From Ficedula albicollis (taxonomy: Eukaryota; Chordata; Aves; Passeriformes; Muscicapidae), in the NCBI RefSeq assembly GCF_000247815.1, contig NC_021684.1, positions 12,338,558 through 12,402,557 on the forward strand: 64,000 bases of DNA, read 5' to 3'. Positions 60,854-64,000 of this stretch are shown piece after piece. The notes under the pieces were generated by a model. That model was not told the DNA's origin. It ran no database searches and saw nothing but the letters and a program-made list of their open reading frames with translations. Position numbers and translations under genes: made by a program. How positions within the stretch are numbered: the stretch's first letter is position 1; each line of letters begins with the position of its first letter.

Positions 60854-62041
60854 ATGAATATTGCAGTGAACAATGAGGAAGAAAAAGCTGTCCATTCCTG
60901 GTCAAGAATTTCCTCTGCAGGACAGAAAGTGCTGGAGGAAGCCCTCCGAGTCTTCAACCCGATGTCCAAGGACCTTTCGGACACAGAGACCCAGCTGGTG
61001 GCCTTCATCCAAGGCCTGAAGGAGGAGGGCTACCAGCCCACTGTTCTGAGGAGTAAGGATGTGTACGGCTATACCTCGTGCACGGCAGTCATACCGAGTC
61101 AGATGGAAGAAAATACACAGCACAGCTGTACCAGCACCACTGAGCCCACTCAGAGTCCAGCCAGGAACTCAGTGGCAAAAGTGGCCCCTTTGCCCACCAG
61201 CATTCCAGTGAGCTCTTTGAAAGTCTCCAGTCAGCCAGTCTCCAAAGGGGATTCCACAAATCTCCTCTTGCGCTCCTTGAAGCAGACAGGATCTGGCACA
61301 TCCAAGCCAGCGGCAGTGGGCTTCCCTACAAGCGTGTATCCTGACGTGTATCCAGCTATGAGACTGTCGGTGGTTTTGGAAGCCCTGGTGCCACTGAAAA
61401 CTGCAACGTCCTGTTTGGAGTCCAAGTACACACAAGGGCGTCTTGGGATCTCTCCCTCAGACCTTAAACTCCTCAAGGCTTCAAGTCCACCAAGGCAGTT
61501 TTCTTCAGGCAAGAGCACTAAAGTAACCGAAGGCAAGGGGTACAAGCGTTCGGTTAAGAAAGCACCAGATTCTGCCACCCGTGCTTTAAAGCTTCTGAAG
61601 GGACCAAAGGGTGGAGTGCTGCAGGAGAGCAATGCCTGCAAGGCCTCCGGAGTTCTCAACGGGAGAGTCACAGGCAGCTCGTCCCAGGACTGCACGACAG
61701 CACCACAGCCCAAGACCTTGAAAATCAAAGATAAGGAAGCTCTGTTGGGAAAAACAGAGTGGAAGGACAGCAGCACTTACCAGGAGAGCACTGGGCAGAA
61801 GAGGAGAAGAGCTACAGAGACAAAAGAAGCACCACAGAGGAAAAAAGCAAATACCATTCCTCTCCGAAAGAAAACTCGACAGGCTCAGAGCACTTTGAAC
61901 CTGCTGAAATTCCGGACCATCAAGGTGGGCAACTCTTCCTCTGATGATGAAGTGAGGAGGAGAGCCCAGAAGATTCTTAGGGTCAACTTGTCCCCTGTGA
62001 TCCAAATTCAGCCTTTGTCCCATTCTCATAGTGTTCCCTGA
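60854..62041 (+). CDS. CCDC71: Coiled-coil domain-containing protein 71 (CCDC71)
   Basis: Function not established. A single uninterrupted coding exon of 395 residues, as in human where the coding part is also one exon. I place the start at the ATG at 60854: MNIAVNNEEEKAVHSWSRI aligns residue for residue with the human start and has the same 11-residue lead. Family blocks are VFNPMSKDLSDTETQLVAF, LRSKDVYGYTSCTA, STNLLLRSLKQ, and the nearly invariant YPAMRLSVVLEALVPLK. The C-terminal half is rich in Lys, Ser and Arg with several nuclear-signal-like clusters (QKRRRATETK, PQRKKANTIPLRKKTR), suggesting a nuclear protein (inference). The long Ala/Lys repeat recalled for mammalian CCDC71 is absent, so the bird form is shorter and less repetitive. 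Nothing recognisable was seen in 62042-63900. Confidence 0.95.
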   Translation: MNIAVNNEEEKAVHSWSRISSAGQKVLEEALRVFNPMSKDLSDTETQLVAFIQGLKEEGYQPTVLRSKDVYGYTSCTAVIPSQMEENTQHSCTSTTEPTQSPARNSVAKVAPLPTSIPVSSLKVSSQPVSKGDSTNLLLRSLKQTGSGTSKPAAVGFPTSVYPDVYPAMRLSVVLEALVPLKTATSCLESKYTQGRLGISPSDLKLLKASSPPRQFSSGKSTKVTEGKGYKRSVKKAPDSATRALKLLKGPKGGVLQESNACKASGVLNGRVTGSSSQDCTTAPQPKTLKIKDKEALLGKTEWKDSSTYQESTGQKRRRATETKEAPQRKKANTIPLRKKTRQAQSTLNLLKFRTIKVGNSSSDDEVRRRAQKILRVNLSPVIQIQPLSHSHSVP

Positions 62042-63899
62042 GTTTCTTCACTTTGTCATTCTTTTTGTAAGTAAGTAAATACAAGCCTGGCACCAGAGCA
62101 CATAGAGGTTTAGGAGTGACTCTGTGTCTCTGGTGCCAATATGCCGACTAGCCTGCAGACAGAGCAGCCCACTCTCATGCTGTTCCTGCTGTCTGCCACT
62201 GCTATGCAGAACTGGCTGCAGAAATCCAAACCCCTGTTTGGGAGTATGGGATGGTGACCCTGGCCAGCATTGAGCTGAGCAGGCTGAAGAGTTCACTTCC
62301 CACCACGCTCCCCTGAACGTGGCAGGCAGTGCTCTTGTGCAGGGGAGAACACAGGACTTTCTCATGACATTGTTGCACTGTGATATTGCTCTTTTTCAAG
62401 CTGTACATTTACTGGTTTTATTTTGATCAAATTTTATAACTTTATTATCTATATATCTATATATTCATATATGTTCATATGGCCCAGGAACTGTGGGAAG
62501 ATGCACTTCCTCCATTCCTTTGGGATTGGGTTTGATAGCTTTTGTTCCTTCTTCCCTTCAACTAGTCTTTTGTTGAAAGGTGCCAGGATTCCTTTGTGGT
62601 TCAGTGTTGTGACAGTCTGTCCTGGCTTCCTTGAGCAGTTCAGAGGCAGCAGCGTTGTAGCCACTTGTTTGTCTCCAGAATGCCAAACAATTTGGAGAAT
62701 TACCAGCTGGTAGTTTTAATCCTGTTTTCAGTATTACCTCTGCATAACAGTGGGGGAGTGTCACAGGGCTGCAAGTCTGTCTGATGTCTTTAGGCGCCTC
62801 TTCTCTTTGTGAGTAGCAGAAGTTTTGAGCTCATGGTAGGGATTTGCCTCCGAAGAGGATTCCTCTTCAGCACCCAGCATTACTCTGCTCTCCTATACCC
62901 CAGGTGCAGCTATGCATCATGAACTGAACTGTGACTGTTAGAGCCAAAGGGTTGGAAATGTTAGCAAGAACATAGTGTCCTGCCCACCATGTAACTCCTT
63001 TGCTGTTGCTGGGTGTTCCAGGAGCAGATTCCAGGTGCCGGTAGAGAAGACTGTTGGTTTTGGCTGGAGTTAAATGACAACAGAGATGCAGGCTGTGTTT
63101 GAATGTATTAGCTACATCCTGCCAGTCCCAGAGCTCAGTGGGATACTTGAGCCTGAGTTAAAGCAGAAAAGTGAAAAATTTGGGAGGACATATACCAGCA
63201 CTTAAACATAGAGAGTCACTTTCTGTGGTTTTTGGGGATGAAGCAGTAGGAGGAGAGATGGGCACCATGTTGCGGTGGGTAGCAGCCTTGCCGTGCCATC
63301 AGGGATGTTGTGAGAAGGTGTGTGGCAGGTGTGAGAGCTCGGTGTGGAAGGAGTCATCCCCAGGAGGCACTGCAGAACCACTGCAGATGGCTTCTGTCAC
63401 CTCCCTGCACTGAGGCACGCTGTCACATGGGAACACGGCTCTGCACTCCACAGGGAGGGATCTACTAATCCCAGGAGAAGCACCTCGTTGAAGCAGTTAG
63501 TGCTGCTGCTGTCACCTGGAAGGGACAAACTGGTGGTCTGGGGAAAGGAAGAGGCATTGGTCTGGGCTTCATACAGCACTGCTGTATTCTCAGATCTCTG
63601 CAGCACTAGTGTAATCCACTCATTCTCTCACCAGCTCAAAATACCAGTTGTCTGACCTAGTAATCTCTGTGAACATTGGCTGAAGGGATGAGCTCCCCAG
63701 GGAAGTCTCAGCTCCTTACATTTAAGCCCCACCCCCCAAGCACCTGGTTGGATTTCAGTGGTTTATAAGAGGGGTTGGTGTCTGATCCCCAGTGCAGAAC
63801 AGAAGACTGTGGTATGGAGAGAAGAGAGGAGGTTCATGACAGAGTGAGAGGGCAGGGAAGTTGAGCATTCTGAAGTGCATCTGGGTTCTCTCACCCACA

Positions 63900-64000
63900 T
63901 AGAATACGGTGGAGGTTCTCTTTCACTGAGCAACCTGTTCCAGTGGAAACTGTCCCTGCCCGTGGCAGGTTCGTTGGAACAAGATAATCTTTAAGGTTCC
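63900..64000 (+). mobile_element. CR1 LINE 3' fragment, cut by the window end
   Basis: The last bases (gagcaacctgttccagtg, ccctgcccgtggcaggttcg, gataatctttaaggttcc) match the sense-strand tail of avian CR1. The copy is diverged and runs off the window. Confidence 0.75.

Overview
This window is vertebrate nuclear DNA, almost certainly from a bird. The evidence is spliced genes with GT-AG introns, two fragments of the CR1 LINE tail typical of bird genomes, and very short introns in GC-rich, gene-dense sequence. No operons, phage, CRISPR arrays or other prokaryotic features were seen. The species cannot be named from the sequence. Seven protein-coding genes could be rebuilt exon by exon with consistent reading phase. 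Six have recognisable vertebrate orthologues and one is an unnamed HAD-like gene.

Layout. Positions 1-19,000 are GC-rich and hold IL17RE (+, 5' end cut by the window), IL17RC (+), CRELD1 (+) and PRRT3 (-). This matches the order and orientation recalled for human 3p25.3. Positions 19,000-22,400 are intergenic sequence with no convincing gene. Positions 22,412-43,006 hold IHO1/CCDC36 (-), seven coding exons in an AT-rich 20.6 kb span. Positions 43,300-44,690 are a G-rich minisatellite field with a near-perfect 559 bp tandem duplication. KLHDC8B (-) lies at 48,589-51,411, the unnamed HAD-like gene (-) at about 53,796-57,366, and CCDC71 (+) at 60,854-62,041. IHO1, KLHDC8B and CCDC71 are neighbours in human 3p21.31, so the window joins two blocks that are separate in human.

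The genes do not form one pathway. IL17RE and IL17RC are paralogous cytokine-receptor chains with SEFIR signalling domains. CRELD1 is an ER/membrane EGF-repeat protein, PRRT3 a neuronal-type membrane protein, IHO1 a meiotic chromosome-axis protein, and KLHDC8B a kelch propeller protein. CCDC71 and the HAD-like gene are poorly characterised.

Sequence quality matters here. Nine uninterrupted runs of C on the + strand (29 to 1,307 bases, about 4.5 kb in total) and one 334-base N gap sit only in the GC-rich parts. They are almost certainly assembly artefacts. They remove the start of CRELD1, break the large PRRT3 exon twice, and remove the start of the HAD-like gene. One of them, in PRRT3, is flanked by an exact 30-base duplicate whose removal together with the run restores the reading frame. 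A separate 52-base tandem duplication frameshifts the end of IL17RC. The most interesting biology is the HAD-like gene between KLHDC8B and CCDC71. I found no evidence for a new multi-gene system.
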